Shown here: positions 10,109 through 22,179 of the stretch, in pieces
Layout: each line of letters starts with the position of its first letter
Numbering within the stretch: position 1 is the stretch's first letter
Assembly: GCA_027924585.1 (NCBI GenBank)
Contig: BSBM01000602.1
Location: forward strand, 6,633,501 to 6,697,500
Direction: 5' to 3'
Source of the DNA: Larix kaempferi
Taxonomy: Eukaryota; Streptophyta; Pinopsida; Pinales; Pinaceae
Length of the DNA: 64,000 nt
Translations under genes and position numbers: made by a program
The notes under the pieces: model-generated
Seen by the model: only the letters and a program-made list of their open reading frames with translations
Databases searched by the model: none
What the model was told of the DNA's origin: nothing

Positions 10109-12943
10109 TATTATATGGCAGGGACTAGTTGCTTTGCAGCTATTTCCTTTGTTTATACTAATTGCAAGATGACAATTAACATAGTTTTATTTATGACAAT
10201 TACCATAAAATGTATATAAATAGTTTTATTTATGATAATTGAGAACTTGTAGTCAATCACAAACAATACTTACTTATCTCCATAAAAATGTATACATATT
10301 GTTTTATTTATGACCATTAACATATTGTTGCATGATTTGTATATTAAAACACAGTAAAATCTCAATAAAAATGTATACATCATGTTGTTGCATCATTTAT
10401 ATATTAAAATACAATAAAATCTCAATAATAAAAATGTGTAAATCTAAATGCTAGATTAGTAGTTAACTAAATTTGAACACAAATAGTAAATTGAGTATAT
10501 CTTGCAAACGAAGGGCCACAAGGGCAAGGTTAATTTATTGCACCAAGACCGTTGACTATAATCTTGCAAAGGATACAAGTGGAGCAGACTAAAATGAGAA
10601 AACAATAAGGCTTACTTGCATCGTAACAAAGGTTGAAAGCAATAAGGCTTACTTGCACTGTAACAAAGGCTGAGAGATAAATTTTACTCGGTGCAGCCAA
10701 CGTTTATCACTGGCAGAGTTCGTAGTAACGCCTAACCCCATAACCCTTGACTCCACTGTTGTGTGATGTCAAAATGAAACAAAGGAAAAATCCTTACCCC
10801 ATCACCGTGTCCGAGGATAGAGTGCCTTAGGGCTGCAAACCAGATGATAAGGAACTAGATGATAGCGTAAAAACTCTACAAACCCCATAACCCTCCACTT
10901 CATTGCAACGTGATGTCAAAATGAAACAAAGATGTGTGTGGTAGCTCACATTCAATTTAATGCCGTGGCAGCATATTGTTGAGAGTTTAATGCCATGTAC
11001 GAGTGGTTTATTAAATACATAAACTACAAGCATCAGGGAAGTAAGATACGTTGACCTTAATGTACCAGTGGTTTATTAAATACACTAACTGGAATACTTC
11101 ATGTCAAGGACATAAGAATAACAACAATAATATTTTAAGAATTTCTTTTTTTGTTTGTCATTAGTGAAATTCATTTTTAGAATCTTTGTTAAAAGTATGG
11201 TTTTAAATTAATAAAATTATTGTTTTTAATATAAAAATAGATTTAATCTCCTCATATCCTTATTATAACAAAATTGTGTAATATTAATATATGATATTTT
11301 CAATTCCATCACTTTAAAGTGAATATTATCTTATTTTAAATTAAAATAATTTATATACCTTTTTCATTTTTTCATTAACGAAAAAAGACAAATCCATGTT
11401 ATGAAAAAATAAATTATATTTGGGGTCCTAGTTATGGTTGGGTGGCTAGGGAAATCCGCTATGGCCGTCCCCACTTGGGATCGACCCCAGATCAGTGGCA
11501 TTGAGGTGCCCTCGCCCACAAAGCATGCGTGAGTTCTTTTACCATCATGAAAAAAGAAAACATAATGTATTGCACCGAGTGAAAAGAGGTGCTCTACAGT
11601 CCAATATGGGGTAGATGTTGTAACGTGTATGTGTAGCATTACATTGTGATGTCGGCTCATAAAATAAAAAATTAAATTATGGAAAGTATTTGAAAAAAAT
11701 CCATGTTGGTTCATAAAATAAAATATTATGAAAAATAATTAAAAAATAGATGTTCGTTTATAAAATAAAAACTTAAAACTTAAACCCAGATTTATCAATT
11801 AAGAGAGTTTCTTGAGTTTAGATTTAAAAAAAGAAATACACCTCAAAAAATTGGATCCCTCTAGATGTTTGATAAATACGGATGTAAGATAAACCTACAC
11901 TGATATTTATAAAAACATAAAAATAAAAATATTTTACATTATAATATTACAAATAATAATAAAATAAAATGGACATTCATGTGAATGCGTTGATATTGAA
12001 AATGGTGATAAGTAGACATTACTATTCGAAACTGTACTCAAGAGCCAATGCCATATGTTTTAATGAAATTGTTTCCATATTTGTCTAGAGGGAGCAACAT
12101 TCTCATTGTTATAAAGTGCACTTTGATATGTGTAATTAACTCACTAAGGTCATGTGTAATTAACTCAATGAGGTTAGTGAAAAACAAATTAAAAGGAGGT
12201 TAGTGAAAAACAAATTAAAAACCATAGATTGTTGTTGATTTGAAAGTCCTTACTTACCCAATCAAGATTTGTTCGTTTGCTTTATTAACAGGATTCAATC
12301 ATGATATTGCCACCTATCCTTAGAGGGCATGGATTACCATCATAGTTTATTTTGATAAATAGTAGTAAAGGGATGGTTTCTATATCTATGTTGGTTTTAA
12401 ATATTGAATTATAAGTTTATTCTAAGATGTCATAAAAAGAGGTTGAATTAAGGATAACATGTGTATGGGATATTTTTATGATTTTAAAGGATAAAAATAA
12501 TTTGAAGATGTCTGGGTTTAGGGAAAACTATCAATAATAAGATGAAGGCATTAACAATTTATAGAGGACTAAATTTGTTAAAATAAAATGGTGCAACACA
12601 TATAACAACCATTGGAGACTCATCCACTATAATTCAATCTTTGGACTTTTAATCACCTCGATATTTTTTGTTTTTGTTTACATAGCCTTATTAAGAGGAT
12701 CGTTGGCCTATTGCAACATTTTGCCTATGCTTCTTGTTACCATGTGTTCATGAAATTAAACATTAAAGCCGATCTACAGATCAATATTGGTGCTACTTTG
12801 AATGAAGGATATTTGAGGATAAATGGGGGAACTCCTTATAGAACCTCATTACCTTAGGCTTAATTCTCACATTGTATGGTGATTCCAAATGCTAATAAAT
12901 GGCTCAAATGAATACCTCAACGAGATTGGCAATTACTTTAAAT
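10109..12943. repeat. 2.83-kb tandem duplication, copy A
   Basis: The segment from TATTATATGGCAGGGACTAG to AATTACTTTAAAT recurs at 13190-16019 in direct orientation with a period near 3.08 kb. Differences are scattered substitutions and small indels, more than in the 59-kb-spaced duplication, so this event is older. It contains no recognisable protein. There is an internal ~60-bp repeat around CCCCATAACCCT...GATGTCAAAATGAAACAAAG (10736-10785 and 10881-10930). A SINE candidate lies near 11425. Confidence 0.9.
11425..11570 (+). mobile_element. tRNA-derived SINE candidate (copy A)
   Basis: GTTGGGTGGCTAGGG resembles an A box and TTGGGATCGACCCCAG a B box, about 35 bp apart. A conserved body (GTGGCATTGAGGTGCCCTCG) follows, ending near an A-rich tail GAAAAAAGAAAA at 11548. 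The paralogous copy lies at 14500-14650. The match is partial; a diverged non-SINE repeat is possible. Confidence 0.4.
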
Positions 12944-13189
12944 GTTGCTCTTATTACTCTTCCCCAAAGTGGCATCAAGGGAGCTTAGGAAACATTCAAT
13001 GGATGGGTGGAAATTTGTGTGTGGGTTTAATCGGAGTTGGTCCCATAAGGGCTTGTGGTTATATCAACTATATTTAGGTTGGTATCTTAGATTGCTAGTG
13101 TTGGGAGAGCCACCTGGAATGTTGTTTATAGCTTGGACTTGGATAAGAACAACATTCTAAGGACTAGCTGCTTTGCAGGGAATGTTGTT
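12944..13189. other. Spacer between tandem copies
   Basis: 246 bp unique to this position. Its end carries GGACTAGCTGCTTTGCAGG (13160-13178), which is repeated just inside copy B (13203-13220) and, diverged, in copy A. Microhomology at the copy boundary may mark the duplication junction. I recognise no gene in the short overlapping open frames here. Confidence 0.5.
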
Positions 13190-16019
13190 TATTATATGGC
13201 AGGGACTAGCTGCTTTGCAGCTACTTCCTTTATTTATGCTAACTGCAAGGTGACAATTAACATAGTTTTATTTATGACAATTACCATAAAATGTATACAT
13301 ATAGTTTTATTTATGATAATTGAGAACTTGTAGTCAATCACAAACAATATTTACTTATCTCCATAAAAATGTATACATATTGTTTTATTTATGACCATTA
13401 ACATATTGTTGCATGATTTGTATATTAAAACACAATAAAATCTCAATAAAAATGTATACATCATGTTGTTGCATCATTTGAATATTAAAATACAGTAAAA
13501 TCTCAATAAAAATGTGTAAATCTAAATGCTAGATTAGTAGTTAACTAAATTTGAACACAAATAGTAAATTGAGTATATCTTGCAAACGAAGGTCCAAAGG
13601 GCAAGCTTGATTTATTGCACCAAGACCATTGACTATAATCTTGCAAAGGATACAAGTGGAGCAGACTAAAATGAGAAAGCAATAAGGCTTACTTGCACAG
13701 TAACAAAGGTTGAAAGCAATAAGGCTTACTTGCACTGTACCAAAGGCCGAGAGATAAATTTTACTTGGTGCAACCAACGTTTATCACTGGCAGAGTTCGT
13801 AGTAATGCCTAACCCCATAACCCTCGACTCCACTGTTGTGTGATGTCAAAATGAAACAAAGGAAAAATCTTTACCCCATCACCATGTCCGAGGATAGAGT
13901 GCCTTAGGGCTGCAAACCAGATGATAAGGAACTAGATGATAGCGTAAAAACTCTACAAACCCCATAACCCTCCACTTTATTGCAACGTGATGTCAAAATG
14001 AAACAAAGATATGTGTGGTAGCTCACATTCAATTTAATGTCGTGGCAACATATTGTTGAGAGTTTAATGCAATGTACGAGTGGTTTATTAAATACATAAA
14101 CTACAAGCATCGGGGAAGTAAGATACGTTGACCTTAATGTACCAGTGGTTTATTAAATACACTAACTGGAATACTTCATGTCAAGGACATAAGAATAACA
14201 ACAATAATATTTTAAGAATTTCTTTTTTTGTTTGTCATTAGTGAAATTCATTTTTAGAATCTTTGTTAAAAGTATGGTATTTAAATTAATAAAATTATTG
14301 TTTTTAATATAAAAATAGATTTAATGTCCTCATATCCTTATTATAACAAAATTGTGTAATATTAATATATGATATTTTCAATTCCATCAATTTAAGTGAA
14401 TATTATCTTATTTTAAATTAAAATAATTTATATACCTTTTCATTTTTTCATTAACGTAAAAAGATAAATCCATGTTATGAAAACATAAGTTATATTTGGC
14501 ATCCTAGTTATGGTTGGGTGGCTGGGGCATTCGGCTGTGGCCGTCCGCACTCGGGATCAACCCTAGATCAGTGGCATCGAGGTGCCCTCGCCCACAAAGC
14601 GTGCCTGAGTTCTTTTACCATCGTGAAAAAAGAAAACATAATTTATTGCACCAAGTGAAACGAGGTGCTTTACAGTCCAGTATGGGGGAGATGTTGTAAC
14701 GTGTATGTGTAGCGTTACATTGTGATGTCGGCTCATAAAATAAAAAATTAATTTATAGAAAGTATTTGAAAAAAATCAATGTTGGTTCACAAAATAAAAT
14801 ATTATGAAAAGTAATTAAAAAATAGATGTTCGTCTATAAAATAAAAACTTAAAACTTAAACCCGAATTTATCAATCAAGAGAGCTTTTTGAGTTTAGAAT
14901 TTTTAAAAGAAATACACCTCAAAAAATTGGATCCCTCTGGATATTTGATAAACACGGATGTAAGATAAACCTACACTCATATTTATAAAAACATAAAAAT
15001 AAAAATATTTTACATTATAATATTACAAATAGTAATAAAATAAAGTGGACATTCATGTGAATGCGTTGATATTGAAAATGGTGATAAGTGGACATTACTA
15101 TTCGAAACCGTACTCAAGAGCCAATGGCATATGTTTTAATGAAATTGTTTCCATATTTGTCTAGAGGGAGCAACATTCTCATTGTTATAAAGTGCACTTT
15201 GATATGTGTAATTATCTTACTAAGGTCATGTGTAATTAACTCAATGAGGTTAGTGAAAAACAAATTAAAAGGAGGTTAGTGAAAAATAAATTAAAAACCA
15301 TAGATTGTTGTTGATTTGAAAGTCCTTACTTACCCAATCAAGATTTGTTCTTTTGCTTTATTAACAAGATTCAACCATGATATTGCCACCTATCCTTAGA
15401 GGGCATGGATTACCATCATAGTTTATTTTGATAAATAATAGTAAAGGAATGGTTTCTAGATCTATGTTGGTTTTAAAGATTAAATTATAAGTTTATTCTA
15501 AGATGTCATAAAAAGAGATTGAATTAAGGATAATATGTGTATGGGATTTTTTTATGATTTTAAAGGATAAAAATAATTAGAATATGTCTGGGTTTAGGGA
15601 AAACTATCAACAATAAGATGAAGGCATTAACAATTTATAGAGGACTAAATTTGTTAAAATAAAATGGTGCAACACATATAACAACCATTGGAGACTCATC
15701 CACTATAATTCAATCTTTGGACTTTCAATCACCTCGATATTTTTTGTTTTTGTTTACATAGCCTTATTATGACGATCGTTGTGCTATTGCAACATTTTGC
15801 CTATGTTTCTTGTTACCATGTGTTCATGAAATTAAACATTAAAGCCGATCTACAGATCAATATTGGTGCTACTTTGAATGAAAGATATTTGTGGATAAAT
15901 GGGGAAACTCCTTATAGAACGTCATTACCTTAGGCTTAATTCTCACATTGTATGGTGATTCCAAATGCTAATAAATGGCTCAAATGAATACCTCAACGAG
16001 ACTCGCAATTACTTTAAAT
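13190..16019. repeat. 2.83-kb tandem duplication, copy B
   Basis: Direct repeat of copy A, including the internal CCCCATAACCCT repeat and the SINE-like body. The homology ends at ACTTTAAAT and runs straight into AT-rich minisatellites. No gene is recognised. Confidence 0.9.
14495..14650 (+). mobile_element. tRNA-derived SINE candidate (copy B)
   Basis: Paralogue of the element near 11425, with A-box-like GTTGGGTGGCTGGGG and B-box-like CGGGATCAACCCTAG. Differences between the two copies match the general divergence of the tandem duplication, so it moved by duplication and not by a fresh insertion. Confidence 0.4.
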
Positions 16020-16425
16020 TATTATATTCATCATAAATATACCATCATATAATATAAAATAAAATTTCAATATAAAAATATAATTTTAAATTATTATATT
16101 CATCATAAATATACCATCATATAAATATAACATCATATAATATAAAATAAAATTTCAATATAAAGAATATAATTTTGAATTATTATATACATCATAAATA
16201 TAACATCACATAATTTTGAATTATTATATACCTCATAAATATAACATCACAACTAGTCATAATACATGATACCAATAATATATACATATATTGATAATCA
16301 TATAATGCAAAATAAAATTTCAATATAAAATTTGAATTTTGAATTATTATATACATTATAAATATAACATCAAAACTAGTTATAAGACATGATATCAATA
16401 ATATATACATACACTGGGTGTTTAT
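16011..16425. repeat. AT-rich tandem repeat block
   Basis: Units of roughly 65-130 bp repeat AAATTATTATATTCATCATA, ATATACCATCATATAA and ATAAAATTTCAATATAAA about four to six times with drift. Some units carry ACTAGTCATAATACATGATA. Non-coding; the block starts at the very end of copy B. Confidence 0.75.
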
Positions 16426-17620
16426 GGTAAAAATTATCTAGCAAAGGTTTGATTATGCGGAAGGTAAGTCTATATCACAATTATTGGAAGGTGGTATAAT
16501 TCTGCTATAGCCATGTAGTATAACCTTGTCCTTCCACAAGGAGTATAACCACATGGTGTGTCATTCCACATAAGTATAACCATATGGGTTGCCCAATATT
16601 ATTCCACATGGCAATTGGCATTGATATCCACCATTAAAATTAAAATATGATGACCTACCTATATTTAACCTTAACCTTTTTTTAGTGAGTTGACCTTTAT
16701 AGCGTTATAACACCCTTTACTTCTTTTTTAGAAACTAATGCGAACATTGTCCTCTATCAACAAAGTTTTTCTTAAAAAAAAAACTAAACCAACACAAACA
16801 TTTAAAGAAATTCCATCGAAACAAAATGGAATCTTCCTCTTGGGCATGAGGCTAAACTACAAATGGGGTAGTATCTAGTGTCATGCATATGACTAAGGCT
16901 AGATGCTATGTGGTCTCACAATTGTAACTTCAACAATGTCAATAAGGGACATTGATTTTTTTGCAAAGATTATCTAGGGAGATTGATTTTCTTGTAAATA
17001 CTATCTAAGTTGAAATTGCTTTTTGATATTGGAGTATGACCTAAAATTGCTTTTGATTAACTAAGAGCTCATCTTCCTTGAATATCAAGAAATAGAGTAA
17101 TGACCCCAACCCTAGAAGCATCTCACACACCTATGATGTAAGTGCGTGTTGAGGTCTTGAAATTATATCAACAAATGCTAAGCTGATAGCCCAACTAGTT
17201 TCTAGTTTAAGTTTATGGCGATGGCTAAGTTCAACGTTAAATATTGTTTATTTATCCAAAACAACTTGAAAAAACTCATTTTCATTAGAATCCGAAGCAA
17301 AAAAAACCAAATCTATCATAGTTCTAGTCTGTTTTTGGATTTTTCAAAGTTCCGTATCACTCTTGAGACCTTCAAACCCCCGAGGCATAGACGAACTGTC
17401 CCTTGGAACTCTGATATATGGAACTATGCCAAACACCGAAGAAAAACGTTCCATTTTCAACAACTTTTATTCCGAGCCAAGTTCAACGACAAAATGAATC
17501 TCCTCACAACTCCGTGGTTCGATGGAGGTCAACCCTCTCACCCGTTTAATAATTTCCCAACCAGCAGAACCCATTGCATAAAGTCTTATTATTAGCAATG
17601 GTCGTTTACTTTGATCACAT
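16426..17620. other. Unassigned DNA, no gene recognised
   Basis: A frame from 17215 stays open for 126 codons but has no recognisable domain or codon signature, so I do not call it. Positions 16540-16620 contain imperfect repeats of AGTATAACCACATGG around runs of TTCCACA. Confidence 0.4.
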
Positions 17621-17623
17621 TCA

Positions 17624-20600
17624 ATGGCTTCCAGGCTTCCTTCGAGGCTGTATCTGAGCTCTCCATACTGCATGGTTCTCTCTATTGCATTGACCAGTTT
17701 TTTCTTTGCAGTGGGCTGTATCGTTATAACATCTACCGAGGGAAAGAGGACGGCATCAGTGGGGATCCACAGGCTTATTCAGAAAGCTAAAGAAAATGTT
17801 TTGCCTACTAGTTGCAGACAGATAAGGTATCCTCTTGACATCCGGACGAAGAATCAACACGGTATGTTTTATATGGAACTTCCTTACTATTTCTCTATAT
17901 CTGTTTGGATGTGCTACGGTTGCATTTGTATAATCATGAGGAGATGCTTGATCTTGCTCATTTGGGTATTAATAAGTTTATGTGTGTGTTCATATATATA
18001 CACACGCGAGTGGGTGTGTTGGGGGCGGCTTGTCTGTTGATTGTTCATATTTGATTCAACTATATAGGAAGTGCTCCTGAAATATCAATTTTTGTAATGG
18101 TTGGGCAAACTGGTTTGATTACTTGAAATGAATGCTTCCAAACGATATTCATGAACTTAACATAACACAGAAAGACTTGGTTTGATTACTTGAATGCATG
18201 GTGGCAATTGATGCTTTTGAACTTAATATAGCACATAAAGACCTTGCTAGTTAGAGGTATTTAAAACCAGCAATTTGACCCTTTACCTCATTTACCAAGT
18301 AAAAAACTCCTGGATGGTAGGTCCTCTCACATCTTTCGCTGCATACTCTTTCGTTACAGTACTAACATCATTCGATTGTTGTCCGTGTTAAGTCCTTGGC
18401 TTTGTGATCAGTCTACTCATGGGCAGACTTGCGGATGCCTGGGGATATCCAATCCCACTATCACGAGTTTGTAGGATATAGCCAATATGCTACCGTGTTA
18501 ATATCAGTTAACCCAACATAACTGCAACTTAGCCTAAAACAGGGTTAGATCCCGCCCGTGTCTTACTCGTTTTTCCCAAGGAAAACCTTGTGGGAAACTT
18601 CCAGGCACTTCCGTGAATTTCATACCCAATGTAAGCCTCTCGGTGCTGATTCTGATGCCTGACCCAGCAGGGGACTTGAGTGACTCATGAAATAGATGCA
18701 GTCAGCCCGGAGACCAAACCGAGGACTCTGTATGAAGTTCAAAACACTAAACCACTAGAGCTAGCCCACCAGGCTATATCTATGTCCTATTCTTATCCAA
18801 GAACCACTCTAACTTACAAAGTGCTGCAATGCTTTTAGGATGGCTGTTACTCACAGAAATAGTCATATTTATGTGGAACAAAATCCTCAATAAAGGATAT
18901 GCCACTGTAATGTAGTAATCTTACGCCACTATACTATCGTAATCTTGTATTTGAGAAAGCATCACAAAGACAGCGATCATAGGCAACGGGACAAAGATAG
19001 CGATCAGGAGCAAGGTGAAGGGACAAATGAATCTACACCTGGGTGTAGATTGTACATTTCTGCGTGGGGCCAATGTTGTGGAAGAAAGCAGCGTGCATCT
19101 TGGTTTCACTTTAGAGGGACAATGATGAGCTTTAGGAATATAACGTGAAGGTGGGTAACACTTTCGTGAGAAACGAGTGCAAAATCGTCTTAGCGGAAGT
19201 TATTCGGCCGAATAATAAACATTATTCGGCCGAATAATTTACATTATTCGGCCGAATAATTCAAAGGTTATTCGGCCGAATAACCACAAACAGTTCTCCG
19301 TCCAGTCTAACGGAGATCCTCGGAATGTGTGCAAAGTTACGGAGATCCGACGTAATTTTTTTCCCGTTTGGTTATTCGGCCGAATAACCTTCACCATAAG
19401 TTACGGCACCGTTACGGAAAACAGTTATTCGGCCGAATAATTATTCGGCCGAATAATTATTCGGCCGAATAATTATTTCGGCCGAATAATCTCTGAAACA
19501 TGACCGATTCAGATCTCTGCAAAATTTTCAGGTTTCTCCATTTTCGGAAGGAGAAAACCACCTCTTACACAACAAAACGAATGTCGGACTTCATACCAGT
19601 AGATTCATCATTGAATCTACTTTACGAGGGTATAAATTTTGTTGTATATAGATAAGAACTGATATTTTTTAAGTTTTATATTTGTAACATGTGTCGAGTT
19701 ATGATTCAGCTCTTTAAAAAAACAGCGAGAAGAAAAATCCATAACTTTGTAAATACAACACCAAAAAAATCGAAGAAAATGTGGGTCGATTCACTGACGT
19801 GTCTACTTCAAAAGGGTGGTCGTAGATTTTTTGATTTTATAGCGGATTGAGAAAAAAGTGGTGCAACAAAAAGGTTGTTGAAAATCGACTGAGTTTCCCC
19901 ATGGATCAACTTTAAAAAAATATAATAATTAGTATAGAGGTCCATTGGATGCAAACTTATAGTCAGGCGTTAGTACATTGTGTGTAGATTGTCGTAGCAT
20001 TTTCAGTTTTTGCAAAACACAAGTCTAACAACGATTTTAGTGGTGCAACAAATCATAACTCTTTTGTAGTCTTTTCATTTTATAAGAACACACTGTCAAA
20101 CATTTGCGAAATCGACATATCAAATCTTAATAAAAAAAATTGAAAAAATTATGAGTAGAAAGCTAACATAATTCTACAAAACTTTTCTTTTTACGGCAAA
20201 GTGAAATTTTAAATAAAAATATCACTTTTGTTCGCCCAAAGTTGGAAGACATGAAAAAAACAGAATTATTTTCTCACGAGACCCCCCAAAATAGACACCC
20301 ATCTTCATTTTTTCATTGATGTACATACTACAAACTCATTGCCATGAAGTCGTTCTTCTGAATTCTAAGTATCATCCACTGACACCATGAAAAATTCTGA
20401 TCATATAAACTAAGAGCATGCCAGTATTAGTATTTTGAATTATCCACTACTCATTAGGAGTAGGGCTACTGACAGATTGCCTAAAGAAGTATGCCTAATT
20501 TTAGTTGATTATTTAATTGGTTGCCAACCTGACCAGGAATGGTTCATTTAGCTAAACTGTAAATTTGATCTGATTCGATTAATGTGGCTTTTAACTTTAT

Positions 20601-21038
20601 GAATAATGAAAATGCTTTTGTTGGGCAAACTGCGCAGCCTGGTGATAATAGATAATCCTGGGCAACCGAAATAAGTTGTATAGGCCTCTTCTATCTGTCC
20701 TTACATGGGTATGGGTATGGGTCTAAGATAATTGTTAAGTTGTTCATTTTGCCAGCGACAGGCAACGGTTTTATTCTCATCTTACGTCTGTTTGGGAGCG
20801 TTATAGTATTAGACAAGTTGGTCATTGTCATTGCCATATTTTTTGGGTTTGATCCTTAGGTATCTTTGATAGTATTGATTCCCCTACATCCAAGACTACT
20901 CATGTTGAGGAAGATTCAAGCAAAAATCACCGTCAGCCCAAAATTGTCCTTCTTCAAGGACATACACTGTTTCATTCTTCTAGATTTGTGGAGGTCCATC
21001 ATTGTTGGGGTTGGTGCTCTCTACTTTCATCATGCTGA
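17624..21038 (+). CDS. Candidate small membrane-protein gene, two exons
   Basis: Exon 1 would be 17624-17861 and exon 2 20860-21038. Exon 1 starts MASRLPSRLYLSS and has one hydrophobic segment (about residues 17-36, LSIALTSFFFAVGCIVIT), a possible signal anchor. It ends in CACG|GTATGT, a good donor, in phase 1. Exon 2 follows TTTTTTGGGTTTGATCCTTAG with GTATC. The split codon becomes GGT and the frame runs on to TGA at 21036, giving 138 residues. The C-terminal half is hydrophilic (DSPTSKTTHVEEDSSKN). I do not recognise the protein, and other splice choices are possible. The 3-kb intron would contain the SINE and the palindrome array. This is a hypothesis; expression is unproven. Confidence 0.2.
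18111..18244. repeat. Imperfect 67-bp tandem duplication
   Basis: Two units begin TGGTTTGATTACTTGAA (18111 and 18178) and end AAAGACTT/AAAGACCTT after GAACTTAACATAACACA or GAACTTAATATAGCACA. Non-coding. Confidence 0.65.
18545..18778 (-). mobile_element. tRNA-derived SINE
   Basis: Read on the minus strand, it opens with TGGTGGGCTAGCTCTAGTGG, a good tRNA-like A box. About 45 bp later comes the B-box-like CTCGGTTTGGTCTCCGGG. A body follows (CACTCAAGTCCCCTGCTGGG, GAAATTCACGGAAGTGCC) and ends near GAGTAAGACACGGGCGGG. The arrangement fits a tRNA-related SINE. The exact 3' end is uncertain. Confidence 0.55.
19200..19489. repeat. Array of nine TTATTCGGCCGAATAA palindromes
   Basis: Eight perfect copies of the 16-bp palindrome TTATTCGGCCGAATAA start at 19200, 19222, 19244, 19268, 19372, 19425, 19441 and 19457. 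A ninth with one inserted T spans 19473-19489. Three abutting copies (19425-19472) form a 48-bp perfect palindrome. Copies 4 and 5 extend to the 20-mer GGTTATTCGGCCGAATAACC. Start-to-start spacings are 22, 22, 24, 104, 53, 16, 16 and 16. Between copies 4 and 5, ACGGAGATCC occurs twice. No coding frame crosses the array. Function is unknown; see the finding. Confidence 0.95.
19500..20850. other. Non-coding stretch after the palindromes
   Basis: No recognisable protein, RNA gene or terminal repeats. GTGGTGCAACAAA occurs near 19859 and GTGGTGCAACAAATC near 20041. If the two-exon model is right, this is intron. Confidence 0.4.
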
Positions 21039-21602
21039 ATTAGAAAGTATTTGTTCACTATGGAGGTACTTTGATTATCTGATCTAATAGTAGGTTCACA
21101 TGTGTTTTCATGTTCAGTGCCTGATCTTTCCATATGCTGCTTTCATAGGGATTTTGAGCCATATCTCAATCTGGCCTCATTGTTTTTATTTTAACAAAAA
21201 CGGATAGATATATTAAAAAATAAAAAATTTCCGTGACTAAAAGCCAGGATCGACAAAATACAACTCTTTTTTCTTTGAATCGAAAGTAGAATTCTTCTAA
21301 ATGAAACTGTTAATCCATCTTTGCTCGTTTTGTTGTCCTTGCGAAGAAGGATTAGCAGGCATTGGGGATGCCCCAACACTAAATATGGTTTGGGCATAAA
21401 TGAAAATTATTTTTCTGGGTTTATTTTTTTCTCATGGAACTGAAAACTATTGGCATGGCGTTTTTCTTTCATTTTTCTGGGTTCATTTTTTGTTATTTTA
21501 TATTCATTTTTTCTCATGAAATTCAAAACTATTGGCATGGCATTTTTCTAATCTTCTTTGTATTTCACTCTGTAGGGTTTGTAGCGTTACATAGGGTTTC
21601 AT

Positions 21603-21735
21603 GCCGAAGGAATTTCATGTTAATGAAGATTGTCTAAGGAATTCCGAAGGCTTGCCGAAGGAATTCCATGTTAACGAAGATTGTCTAAGGAATTGCGAAG
21701 GCTTGCCGAAGGAATTCCATGTTAAGGAAGGGTTT
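21603..21735. repeat. 51-bp minisatellite, 2.6 units
   Basis: Units start GCCGAAGGAATT(T/C)CATGTTAA at 21603, 21654 and 21705. The period of 51 keeps the plus frame open, encoding repeated LPKEFHVNEDCLRN within a 60-codon frame from 21601. I see no start signal or domain, so I do not call a gene. The string GGAATTCCATGTTAA links it to the array at 22180-22790. Confidence 0.8.
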
Positions 21736-22179
21736 CTTTTCAGCTTTGATCAGCTAACTAAGATTGTCGCAGAGAAGAAATAATAATAAAATATCTACTC
21801 ATTCTAACAAAATAATACAAGATAATAATAAAATATTTAGCCATTCTAACAAAATAATACATGATTCCTTTCGTGTTAGTACTTACCTGGTCAACACTAG
21901 CCAACCGTAAAACCTCTTCCTTTGATGGGTCTGTCCTAGCTGCCCTCCTCAAATGGAATAGTGATTATTTTTTAGAGGCAAATGGCACAGTGATTATTTC
22001 TTATTAGCATTTTCGCTTCTTTCTTTCCTTGACTCTTTTTCACTTTAGTACAGGCATGGCTAGGTAGAAATTGTTAACTCATTTTTCTCTCATCATGTGA
22101 TCATAACCATTTTATATTCATTTTTTGGTTTCAGTGTGTTTTATGGTTTCAGTCGGTAAGGTTTCATGTGGAAAGAATT

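Noticed and set aside
17215-17595. 126-codon open frame
   Set aside because: No domain, no start context and no continuation through splice sites. Its composition is like the surrounding DNA.
19200-19489. CRISPR-like array
   Set aside because: The repeats are palindromes with irregular spacings down to zero and no spacers of constant length, and the host is a plant.
21434-21637. Small hydrophobic frame resembling a membrane peptide
   Set aside because: T-rich DNA on the plus strand gives Phe-rich frames by composition alone.
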